Shown here: positions 1 through 8,734 of the stretch, piece after piece | Numbering within the stretch: the first letter of the stretch is position 1 | Layout: each line of letters begins with the position of its first letter | Assembly (NCBI GenBank): GCA_036496265.1 | Contig: DASXLL010000023.1 | Location: 1-8,802 of the forward strand | Direction: 5' to 3' | Length of the DNA stretch: 8,802 nt | Source: CAYLLN01 sp036496265 | GTDB taxonomy: Bacteria > Planctomycetota > Planctomycetia > Pirellulales > Pirellulaceae | Notes under the pieces: generated by a model | The model's input: the letters and a program-made list of their open reading frames with translations, nothing else | Told to the model about the DNA's origin: nothing | Database searches by the model: none | Position numbers and translations under genes: made by a program

Positions 1-60
1 CAACGCCACCCGAGCCTTGAACGATGCTTCATACCGCTTCCGCATCCGCTTCTTGCTCAT
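1..60 (-). CDS. IS3-family transposase OrfA, N-terminal fragment (runs off the window)
   Basis: The minus strand from the ATG at 60-58 reads MSKKRMRKRY and then EASFKARVAL, open to the window edge. The basic start followed by a ...FKA(R/K)VAL block is the usual beginning of the OrfA helix-turn-helix protein (HTH_Tnp_1 type) of IS3-family elements; OrfA binds the terminal repeats and supplies the N-terminal part of the frameshifted OrfAB transposase. An AGGAG lies 9 nt upstream of the ATG, which supports this start. Only 20 of roughly 90-110 expected residues are present, because the window ends. The subgroup within IS3 cannot be assigned from this fragment. Confidence 0.7.
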   Translation of the reverse strand, partial: MSKKRMRKRYEASFKARVAL

Positions 61-140
61 GCTCCTGAACTCCTAAAATGGTTCCTCCAGCCCAAGGTTT
101 TACACCTTAAGCTAGCGCCCAATTTTTGGGGTCCACCTCA
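1..140 (-). mobile_element. Left end of an IS3-family insertion sequence (partial)
   Basis: Read on the minus strand, the element appears to begin at 140 with TGAGGTGGACCCC, followed by AAAAATTGGG. IS3-family elements commonly have terminal inverted repeats starting with TG, followed by a short leader and then orfA. Here the leader carries two purine-rich ribosome-binding-like motifs (AGGAG and GGAG) just before an ATG at 60. The encoded N-terminus matches the helix-turn-helix start of IS3-family OrfA. The rest of the element, including orfB and the other terminal repeat, lies outside the window. The exact boundary at 140 is inferred from the TG end and the position of the coding start; the opposite terminus and the target duplication cannot be seen. 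Confidence 0.72.
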
Positions 141-230
141 CGGACCGGTCAAGTTTCGGACGTATTGAACAAGCGTCCATTATAGGAAGCCGGGTAGTGC
201 TAAAGTAAGTGTTGGCAGTCGCGCGGCAAG

Positions 231-500
231 TTATGGGCCAGAAGGCGTTGTCGGTTTGTTATTCCAGCCGAAGATAGTGTGCGCTAGTTCCTGCCGTTCG
301 GCTGCTGGAAGTTTGGACAACGCTGTATTGATACGGTAGTGTAAGTCCAACGCTCTAGTATTGTCCTTTCGCCACGCGACAAGGATTTGTTCACGTTCGC
401 TGTGCCATTCCGCCCGTGATTTAGTGAGGCTTATCCACCAACCAAACGCCAACCCCACCACCACCATCAGCCACAGCAAGTCTCGGATCGTGAAGCGCAT
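231..500 (-). CDS. Small planctomycete-type membrane protein, FTIRDLLWL family (second module copy)
   Basis: This is an 89-aa protein of unknown function. It starts MRFTIRDLLWLMVVVGLAF: a short basic N-terminus, then one hydrophobic segment (about residues 8-23), then a charged, probably helical region (about 26-75) and a short Pro/Thr/Ser tail. That is the layout of a single-pass anchored protein with a soluble coil. I recall the FTIRDLLWL...VVVG opening as common in small planctomycete proteins, with no known role. The first 45 nt of its coding strand closely match the start of the gene at 721-1038 (42 of 45 positions, 453-497 versus 988-1032), so the two are paralogues from a duplication. 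No clear Shine-Dalgarno sequence precedes the ATG. It is the last gene of the minus-strand run before the insertion sequence. Confidence 0.72.
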   Translation of the reverse strand: MRFTIRDLLWLMVVVGLAFGWWISLTKSRAEWHSEREQILVAWRKDNTRALDLHYRINTALSKLPAAERQELAHTIFGWNNKPTTPSGP

Positions 501-538
501 GGGGTGGCTCGCTAGAAGAAATTAAACCGCATCCAGGG

Positions 539-622
539 TCAGAAATGAGCGACCAAAAATACGATTGCCACGAAGTAGGCGTAGGCCAAGACGATCAGCA
601 GCGTGCGGAGGCGGTAACGCAT
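539..622 (-). CDS. Very short RLRTLLIVLA-family membrane peptide, probably a truncated paralogue
   Basis: The minus strand from the ATG at 622-620 encodes 27 residues, MRYRLRTLLIVLA followed by YAYFVAIVFLVAHF, ending in TGA at 541-539. The start is nearly identical to that of the 69-aa protein at 1045-1254 (MRHRLRTLLIVLA), and the DNA agrees at 32 of 36 positions (587-622 versus 1219-1254). The peptide is essentially one basic N-terminus plus one transmembrane helix; the soluble tail of the longer paralogue is missing. It sits 38 nt upstream of the 231-500 gene, in the same relative order as the longer pair. It may be a functional membrane micropeptide or the decayed remnant of a duplicated gene. 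No good ribosome-binding site is visible, so translation is uncertain. Confidence 0.48.
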   Translation of the reverse strand: MRYRLRTLLIVLAYAYFVAIVFLVAHF

Positions 623-720
623 GGGGGCATTGTAACTGCGCGCGGCGAATGCCACCGCGACGTGGATTTCGCTTGCCCCTGGTCATGTTCGGTTATGTGT
701 TGGCAGTCGAGCGGCCAATG

Positions 721-1038
721 TCAGGGCGGCGATGGCTGCGGGGAAGCGGTATTTGGCAGTTGGTTTTCGCGGATAATCCGCAAGGCGTTTGCTACTTCTT
801 CCCGCCTCTTCAGCGACTCTTCGAGTTCGGCTTCACGCTTCTTTAGGCCTGAGCTTAGCCCTTTTGTTAATTGGTTGAGCAGCGCGACTTCTTTTTGCAA
901 CTTGGCCGTCTTTTCAGCCGCGAGCGACTGGGATATTGCATTCTCGGAATTTATTCGCCGACGATCGAGCCACATCGACGTGAATACCCCCACCACCACC
1001 GTCAGCCACAGCAAGTCTCGGATTGTGAAACGGAACAT
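721..1038 (-). CDS. Small planctomycete-type membrane protein with coiled coil, FTIRDLLWL family (first module copy)
   Basis: This is a 105-aa protein of unknown function. It starts MFRFTIRDLLWLTVVVGVF, with one hydrophobic segment at about residues 9-23, then a long Glu/Lys/Leu/Ala-rich stretch (about 30-92) with the charge pattern of a coiled coil, and a Pro-rich end (NTASPQPSPP). This suggests a membrane anchor with an oligomerising soluble coil. It is a paralogue of the 231-500 protein: the N-termini match closely, while the coils have diverged. Its ATG lies 6 nt after the stop of the 1045-1254 gene, so the two are probably translationally coupled; there is no convincing Shine-Dalgarno of its own. 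Confidence 0.72.
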   Translation of the reverse strand: MFRFTIRDLLWLTVVVGVFTSMWLDRRRINSENAISQSLAAEKTAKLQKEVALLNQLTKGLSSGLKKREAELEESLKRREEVANALRIIRENQLPNTASPQPSPP

Positions 1039-1044
1039 GGGCCA

Positions 1045-1254
1045 TCAGCTTTCATAAGGGATAGCTGGATTGACTGGCTGTGCCGGAATGTCGGGGCCGA
1101 ACTTCTCTCTCAAAAATCTCGCGTTTTCCAGTCGGATGCTTTCGTCGGCTATCCGACGACCGGAAACAGCAAATGTGACCGCCCAGGCAATGACTGCCAC
1201 CATCGGCACGGCAATCGCCAAGACGATCAGCAGCGTACGCAGGCGGTGTCGCAT
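1045..1254 (-). CDS. Small single-pass membrane protein, RLRTLLIVLA family (first module copy)
   Basis: This is a 69-aa protein of unknown function. It starts MRHRLRTLLIVLAIAVPMVA: a basic N-terminus and one strongly hydrophobic helix (about residues 7-30), then a short charged segment with SIRLENARFLREKFG and a Pro-rich end. The positive-inside rule predicts a cytoplasmic N-terminus with the tail outside. It heads a two-gene pair with the FTIRDLLWL protein, its stop lying 6 nt before that gene's ATG. A shorter paralogue occurs at 539-622. I recall the RLRTLLIVLA opening from many short planctomycete proteins, none with a defined role. Confidence 0.66.
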   Translation of the reverse strand: MRHRLRTLLIVLAIAVPMVAVIAWAVTFAVSGRRIADESIRLENARFLREKFGPDIPAQPVNPAIPYES

Positions 1255-1367
1255 GTCGTAATTCTATTCGCGGGGCAGTTTGCGGGGCTATAGCGAAGCC
1301 TTGGCAGGGTGGCACGAGGTCGGCGAGATGGAAAGATGCTCGTTGCGATTTAAGACCCTCACCCTAA

Positions 1368-1388
1368 CCCTCTCCCAGTGGGAGAGGG
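1368..1388. repeat. REP-like intergenic palindrome
   Basis: The plus strand has CCCTCTCCCA, one G, then TGGGAGAGGG: two perfect 10-bp arms (1368-1377 and 1379-1388). It is preceded by CCCTCACCCTAA. This form, whose translation reads LTLTLSQ.ERG, is a widespread intergenic palindromic repeat in GC-rich bacterial genomes. It lies 43 nt past the stop of the DUF1444-like gene and 114 nt before the start of the next minus-strand gene. It could act as a transcript-end or processing hairpin, but no T-run follows it on the minus strand, so it is not a canonical terminator. Confidence 0.7.
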
Positions 1389-1424
1389 GACGGTCGCTTG
1401 GCAGAGCGCAGACCGCACTCTATG

Positions 1425-1441
1425 GGCCGGTCAGACCGGCC
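1425..1441 (-). terminator. GC-rich hairpin over the stop codon of the DUF1444-like gene
   Basis: The sequence GGCCGGTC A GACCGGCC is a perfect 8-bp inverted repeat around a single central base. The TGA stop of the minus-strand gene (1433-1431) lies at its centre. It could slow ribosomes or end transcription, possibly with the second palindrome at 1368-1388. No T-tract follows on the minus strand, so a role as an intrinsic terminator is only a guess. Confidence 0.35.
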
Positions 1442-2669
1442 AGTCGCGTTTGCCGATTTGTTTTAGTTGGTCGTCGGAGGGGAATTCGAGGACGCGGTAG
1501 CGCTCGGGGTAGGTGCCGAGGGGTTGCATGAGGTCGCCGGCGATTTGGCGGACGCGGTCGAAGTGGTTGGCGGCGAGGACTTGGACTTCTTGCGAGGAGC
1601 CGTCGGGGCGGAGGAGGAGAATGTCGTCGGTTTCGGGCAGCAGCGTTTCGACGCCTTCGGACCAGACGCTGTAGCTTGAAATGCGGCCGTTGTCTTTGTG
1701 CTTGACGGCGCTGAAACTGGCGACGAAGACGTTTTCGCCGGTTTGGGCGTTGATCTGGTCGAGCAGTTCCTTTTGGTCGTTGTATTCCATGCCGAGCGTT
1801 CGCAGGCGAAGCTCGCGAAGTTTTGTGTGGGCGGGCGACTCGGTTTCCGGCAACCACGATTCCCATTCGTCGCCGACGAGCTTGAGGGCGACGGTTGAAA
1901 TGGGCCGGGGCTTTTGGAAGGAGTCTTCCGCGATTTTGCACATGATCTCCAGACCAGCGGCATCATTCGAGCCGGTGATGACGAGCGTGTCGCGGTTGGG
2001 CACCATGGCGATGTAGTCGCCACGGACGGGCATTTTGCGGACGAGATCGAGCATCACGAGGCGCGAGGCGTCGTAATTGTCGCCGGTCGCCGAGATATAG
2101 ACCCCTTCGCCCCCTTCGTTTTGCAGGCTGGCGAAGCTGACGTTGCCCATTTGCTCCAGGTTTTGCTGCGAGGCTTCGACAGCTTCGTAGAACGAAACGC
2201 CCCACTTGTCCAAGTCGTCTTGGATGATGCTCCGCATCGCCTGCGGCAGGTCATAGACGAGCGAGAGCGAGAGGTGGTCGCCGATGAACTGCTGCGGCAC
2301 GGCGATCCCCTCGCCGCCGCGAGCCCGCGACTGCAGCATGACCGATTCCAAATAAAATCGCGACCGCACGACCGGCAGCAGGTCGGGATGTATGTCGGCA
2401 AAATCCTCCGGCAGCTCGAAGCCGGTCGTGCGCAAGCAGCCGCGAATGAACCGGTCGAGGACTTGCTGCCGCTGGTTGCGGGGGGCCTGGGAGTATTCCT
2501 GATACAGATTGGCCAGGTTGATGAAGCCTTCACCGCCGCGGTCGATCAAAAACTGCTCGGGATCGTAGCGAAATTTCGTCTCGCTTCCCGACTTGCGCAA
2601 CTCACCCATCACGAGCTTGGCGAATTGATCGCGCGACGGCGGGCGAAAGAGAAAATCGAACCATCCCAC
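1431..2669 (-). CDS. DUF1444 (YtpQ-like) family protein
   Basis: This is a 412-aa, apparently soluble protein with no signal peptide or membrane segment. I recognise it tentatively as DUF1444/YtpQ-like. The support is the segment around residues 187-240: a stretch with VYISATGDNYDASRLVMLD, then MVPNRDTLVITGSND (residues 222 onward), which resembles the conserved core of that family. Its biochemical role is unknown. At 412 aa it is longer than the Bacillus-type members I recall (about 270 aa), with extra sequence at the N-terminus (MGWFDFLFRPPSRDQF, then a basic-acidic helical region) and a C-terminal region after about 320. The GTG start at 2669-2667 is supported by GGAG at 2680-2677, 7 nt upstream. 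It is transcribed divergently from carB, and its stop codon lies inside a hairpin. Confidence 0.62.
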   Translation of the reverse strand: MGWFDFLFRPPSRDQFAKLVMGELRKSGSETKFRYDPEQFLIDRGGEGFINLANLYQEYSQAPRNQRQQVLDRFIRGCLRTTGFELPEDFADIHPDLLPVVRSRFYLESVMLQSRARGGEGIAVPQQFIGDHLSLSLVYDLPQAMRSIIQDDLDKWGVSFYEAVEASQQNLEQMGNVSFASLQNEGGEGVYISATGDNYDASRLVMLDLVRKMPVRGDYIAMVPNRDTLVITGSNDAAGLEIMCKIAEDSFQKPRPISTVALKLVGDEWESWLPETESPAHTKLRELRLRTLGMEYNDQKELLDQINAQTGENVFVASFSAVKHKDNGRISSYSVWSEGVETLLPETDDILLLRPDGSSQEVQVLAANHFDRVRQIAGDLMQPLGTYPERYRVLEFPSDDQLKQIGKRDWPV

Positions 2670-3046
2670 GGCAAGACTCCGATAGGGGCGACTTTAATCG
2701 GTGAACAGCAGGCATTGCTAGTGCGCTGAAGGTTACTGAGTTCAAACGCAAAGTCCGCAAAGGGTAGCAAAGACCGCAAAGAATTAGGCGGTCAGCTGAT
2801 TTTTCTGGAAGGCTTTTGCGTTCGATCTGTCTTCGCGTTAAGGACAAAAAGTTCGGAATCAGGGTGGGAAATACCGAGGAACGAAGATGAGAAAGGCGAT
2901 GAGCACTCCAGCCCCTTGCCCACCTGCAAATCGCATGTTAACGTCGAAGGGTTTTACACGTCTCGCGGCTGCGGCAGGCAGCGGCGATGGACGCGTCTTG
3001 CATTTTTGCACACCGCATTTGACTCGCCAGCAGGATACTACGCGCC
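2670..3046. other. Divergent intergenic region between the DUF1444-like gene and carB
   Basis: This 377-nt spacer must hold the promoters of both flanking genes, but I see no convincing -35/-10 pair on either strand. It contains the CGCAAAG-type repeat block (2745-2782) with an inverted partner near 2815. A 58-codon plus-strand reading frame (ATG at 2887, TGA at 3061-3063) overlaps the carB start by 17 nt out of frame; it has no recognisable features and is not called as a gene. No T-box, PyrR-type attenuator or other known pyrimidine-responsive leader could be recognised by eye. Confidence 0.6.
2745..2822. repeat. Degenerate CGCAAAG repeat block with inverted partner
   Basis: From 2745 the plus strand has four degenerate units in a row: AACGCAAAG, TCCGCAAAG, GGTAGCAAAG and ACCGCAAAG. 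The complementary word TTTGCGTT appears at 2815-2822, an exact inverted copy of AACGCAAA at 2745-2752. I recall strings of (G/A)ACGCAAAG as recurrent intergenic repeats in several bacterial genomes, so this is probably a decayed repeat element. It could form a weak long hairpin, with its role unknown. Confidence 0.5.
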
Positions 3047-6334
<3,288 letters not shown>

Positions 6335-6382
6335 AATAGAATTCAGTGTTGTGGCAACTGGCCCAATGTCTGTGGGGATTTT

Positions 6383-6604
6383 GTGAATATTCGCCAGCCG
6401 ACAGAAGCCGAGCGCAAGGATTGGCGACGGGATTTCGAGGCGGCCGCACGTCGCACTCTTGAGCAGAGAATGAAGTACGCGTTCATCAAGACCTACAAGC
6501 CGGTCATGGATGATGCCAAATTTCGCGCGTTCGATACGATGGAGGAATATCGCGAGTGGTGCGAAAAAAACCTTCCCCGCTGGCTAGGCTATCACCGTGT
6601 TTGA
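6383..6604 (+). CDS. Small protein, putative partner (antitoxin-like) of the adjacent nucleotidyltransferase
   Basis: This is a 73-aa soluble protein of unknown function. It has a charged, helical N-terminal half (about residues 5-35) and an acidic-aromatic C-terminal half with DTMEEYREWCEKNLPRWLGY (residues 51-70). I have a recollection of this EEYR.WC..NLP.WLGY motif in small genes just upstream of nucleotidyltransferase genes, but cannot confirm it. GTG at 6383 is the only start in this frame after the carB stop, and GGGGA lies 4 nt before it. Its stop overlaps the next gene's start by 8 nt (GTGTTTGA), implying translational coupling, which fits a toxin-antitoxin pair. It does not look like a HEPN protein: it is too short and shows no R..x4..H motif. 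The antitoxin role is inferred from context only. Confidence 0.68.
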   Translation: MNIRQPTEAERKDWRRDFEAAARRTLEQRMKYAFIKTYKPVMDDAKFRAFDTMEEYREWCEKNLPRWLGYHRV

Positions 6605-7067
6605 ATATCGGCTAGCGCGCGAAGTTCATGAAGTCTTTGCCCGTCACGGCGTCCGCTATCTATTCATTGGGAAGTCCGGTGCCATTCTGTTGGGCTTTCC
6701 TGACACAACGCAGGACGCCGATCTGTTTCCTCAAAAATCGGAAGCCAATGGCGAGGCATTAGTGGCGGCGCTTCGGGAATTGAAGTTTGACCTGACCGAT
6801 TCAGAATCTGCGGCCATCTTACGCGGCAAAGATTTCATTCAACTGAAAAATGGGCCTTTTGATTTGGACCTGATCTTCGCGCCGGACGGAATTGAAACGT
6901 TCGAGGAAGCCTGGAGTCGCCACGTCGAGGCACACGGGCTGCCCGTTTGCCATCTTGACGACATCATCGCCAGCAAAAAAGCAGCAGGGCGCGAGAAAGA
7001 CTTGGAATCTCTGCCGCGATTGATCGATTTTCGTGACTTCTGGAACGAGCAGCAGCGTAGTTTGTAA
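6597..7067 (+). CDS. Nucleotidyltransferase-fold protein, putative toxin of a two-gene module
   Basis: This 156-aa protein has the hallmarks of a minimal nucleotidyltransferase of the MNT/AbiEii type. Visible elements are a G-[K]-S-G loop (Gly25-Gly28) followed by GFPDTTQDADLF, with the paired Asp40 and Asp42 as metal-binding carboxylates; FDLDLIF, with Asp89/Asp91 as the likely third acidic position; and a C-terminal HLDDIIASKKAAGREKD block (119-135) that matches the usual 'L.D.I..K...GR.KD' end of this family. Enzymes of this group transfer a nucleotide to RNA, tRNA or protein, and many are toxins; the substrate cannot be read from the sequence. The glycine loop is GKSG rather than the usual GG.A, a variation to note. 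GTG at 6597 overlaps the upstream gene. The following ABC gene starts 1 nt after the TAA. Confidence 0.78.
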   Translation: MFEYRLAREVHEVFARHGVRYLFIGKSGAILLGFPDTTQDADLFPQKSEANGEALVAALRELKFDLTDSESAAILRGKDFIQLKNGPFDLDLIFAPDGIETFEEAWSRHVEAHGLPVCHLDDIIASKKAAGREKDLESLPRLIDFRDFWNEQQRSL

Positions 7068-7068
7068 G

Positions 7069-8022
7069 ATGCCCCACGCCATCGAATGCCGGCAGCTTGT
7101 GAAGCGCTACGACGGCAAGCCGCCGGTGGAAGCCGTGCGCGGACTCGACCTGACCGTCAACGTAGGCGAATGCTTTGGACTTTTGGGCCCGAACGGTGCG
7201 GGAAAGACGACAACGCTGGAGATCATGGAGGGGCTGCTCGATCCGACCAGCGGCGAGGTCGAGGTGCTGGGGCTGAAATGGCGGACGCACACGCGGGCGA
7301 TTCAGGAAAAGATCGGCATTTCGCTGCAAGAAACGCGTCTGGCCGACAAGCTCACCGTTCGCGAGACGGTCACGATGTTCCGCAGCTTTTATCGCACGGG
7401 AATCGAGCCCGATGAGGCGATTCGCCGTGTGTCGCTGGAAGAAAAAGCCGATTCGTGGATCGTCAAGCTCTCCGGCGGCCAAAAACAGCGGCTGGCGGTG
7501 GCCTGTGCTCTCGTCGGCGATCCGCGGCTGCTGTTTCTCGACGAGCCGACGACGGGCCTCGATCCGCAATCGCGGCGGCAACTGTGGGAGGTGATCGGGG
7601 CGTATAAGGCGACCGGACGGACCGTGATGCTCACGACGCACTACATGGATGAGGCCCAGCGGCTTTGCGATCGCGTGGCCATCGTCGATCACGGCAAAGT
7701 CATTGCATTGGGAACGCCGGCCGAGCTAATCCACCAGCTTGGCGGCGAAAACATCATCGATTTCCACCTCGTCGAAGGGATGACTGCCGCCGCGGAAGAA
7801 GAATTGTCGCGACTGGCGTCGGTGCGTTCGGCTCGTCGCGATGGCGAAGCCTATAGCCTGGCGGTCGATCAGCCGCATTTGGCTCTGCCCGCGCTGCTGG
7901 CCCACTTGCAATCGCGCGGCCTGACCATGGCCAACCTGACGACACGTCACGCAACGCTGGAGGACGTCTTCGTCTCGCTCACCGGCCGCCACTTGCGCGA
8001 GGACAACAATGGCAGCAAGTAG
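7069..8022 (+). CDS. ABC transporter ATP-binding protein (ABC-2 export type)
   Basis: This 317-aa cytoplasmic ATPase drives the membrane partner encoded just downstream. The ABC domain is complete: Walker A GPNGAGKTT (40-48), Q-loop at Gln87, signature LSGGQKQR (134-141), Walker B LLFLDEPTTGLDP (154 onward) with catalytic Glu159, and the switch His191 in TTHYMDEA. After about 235 comes a C-terminal extension typical of DrrA/CcmA/NatA-like exporters (DUF4162 type), ending ATLEDVFVSLTGR. The ATG at 7069 is preferred over a GTG at 7033 because the latter lies inside the nucleotidyltransferase gene and adds 12 unconserved residues. Substrate is unknown; such pairs export drugs, lipids, sodium or other small molecules. 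The last 14 nt overlap the permease gene. Confidence 0.93.
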   Translation: MPHAIECRQLVKRYDGKPPVEAVRGLDLTVNVGECFGLLGPNGAGKTTTLEIMEGLLDPTSGEVEVLGLKWRTHTRAIQEKIGISLQETRLADKLTVRETVTMFRSFYRTGIEPDEAIRRVSLEEKADSWIVKLSGGQKQRLAVACALVGDPRLLFLDEPTTGLDPQSRRQLWEVIGAYKATGRTVMLTTHYMDEAQRLCDRVAIVDHGKVIALGTPAELIHQLGGENIIDFHLVEGMTAAAEEELSRLASVRSARRDGEAYSLAVDQPHLALPALLAHLQSRGLTMANLTTRHATLEDVFVSLTGRHLREDNNGSK

Positions 8023-8734
8023 CTATTGGCCGCTGTGGCAACTCACGATCTCGCGGATGCGGGTTTTCTACCGCGAGCCGGCCGCCGTGTTTTGGGTCTA
8101 TGGCTTTCCGCTTGTCATGGCTTTGTCGCTCGGCACGGCGTTTAGGGAAAACCCGAAAGAGGAGATTCGAGTCGATCTTGTCGGTTCTACTCGGGAGGAC
8201 AATGCTCCCGCCGAGCCTTCCTTGGCAACGATCGAGAAATCACTCACCGCCACTTCCCACTTCAAAATCTTCAAGTCGCCAAAAGAAGATTGGCGCAAAC
8301 GCCTCCAAGCCGGCAAAACCGATTTCGTGATCGAGGTCGCTGCCGACGGCTCCGTGCAATTCTGGGACGAACCGCATCGTCCGGAGAGTCGCTTGGCGCG
8401 GCACGCCGTCGAATCGGCCCTCTTGCGCGAACAAGCCAAATCTCCCGAACCCACCGTCAAGCACCTTGAGCAGGCCGGTTCTCGCTACATCGACTTCCTG
8501 CTCCCCGGCCTCATCGGACTCAATCTCATGGGGGGCGGCATGTGGGGCGTTGGTTTCGTCATTGTCGATATGCGCGTCCGGAAGCTGCTGAAACGTTTCC
8601 TCGCCACGCCGATGCGCAAGAGCGATTTCCTGCTCGCCGTGATGTGCAGCAGGCTATTCTTCACGCTCACCGACATCCTCATCTTGCTGATCTTCGGCTA
8701 TCTCGTCTTCGGCGTCAGCTCGCGGGGCAACTAG
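8009..8734 (+). pseudogene. ABC-2 transporter permease, C-terminally truncated by an in-frame stop near the window end
   Basis: The first 241 residues read as a normal ABC-2 type permease: a short cytoplasmic start, TM1 at about 25-45 (FWVYGFPLVMALSLGTAF), an extracytoplasmic domain (about 46-158), TM2 at about 162-183 after DFLLPGLIG, a cytoplasmic loop with DMRVRKLLKRF.ATPM, and TM3 at about 208-235. Members of this family usually run to roughly 370 aa with six membrane segments, so about a third is missing. TAG at 8732 ends the frame, but the same frame continues as LVFALCLFLVCLML, a plausible TM4, to a second TAG at 8777. Either the gene is genuinely broken or the terminal bases are erroneous. 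The start overlaps the ATPase gene, so the two are clearly partners. The stop is included in the coordinates. Confidence 0.72.

Larger units (their letters stand above)
209..622 (-). repeat. Second, diverged copy of the two-gene module
   Basis: This is the partner of the unit at 697-1254. Gene order and the start of each gene are kept, as is the 13-nt run at the stop codon of the FTIRDLLWL gene. In this copy the first gene is only 27 codons long and the space between the two genes has grown from 6 to 38 nt, as expected if the first gene lost its tail. Identity is patchy, so the duplication is not recent. Confidence 0.6.
697..1254 (-). repeat. First copy of a duplicated two-gene module
   Basis: This stretch contains, in transcription order, an RLRTLLIVLA gene, an FTIRDLLWL gene and a 3' flank. 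Three separate segments match the second copy in the same order: 1219-1254 with 587-622 (32 of 36), 988-1032 with 453-497 (42 of 45), and the stop-codon region 697-723 with 209-233 (a shared 13-nt run GTGTTGGCAGTCG, one mismatch, then GCGGC). Matching gene starts and a matching 3' flank indicate duplication of the whole unit followed by divergence in the coils and spacers. Confidence 0.65.

Noticed and set aside
141..180. Possible hairpin GGACG...CGTCC and the palindrome GACCGGTC downstream of the small-gene cluster as a terminator
   Set aside because: Arms of only 5 bp with an 11-nt loop and no T-tract; too weak to call.
721..750. Pro-rich C-terminus (SPQPSPP) of the 721-1038 protein as a read-through of a REP element
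   Set aside because: The wording resembles translated REP sequence, but the DNA here contains no palindrome or G-run; a simple Pro-rich tail is enough.
545..1057. Plus-strand open frame of 170 codons across the small-gene cluster
   Set aside because: It is antisense to two gene starts with conserved family signatures, and its product is Cys/Ser/Arg-rich low-complexity without motifs.
1914..2729. Long plus-strand open frame opposite the DUF1444-like gene
   Set aside because: It lies antisense to a gene with a good ribosome-binding site and a recognisable core; the plus-strand product has no recognisable features.
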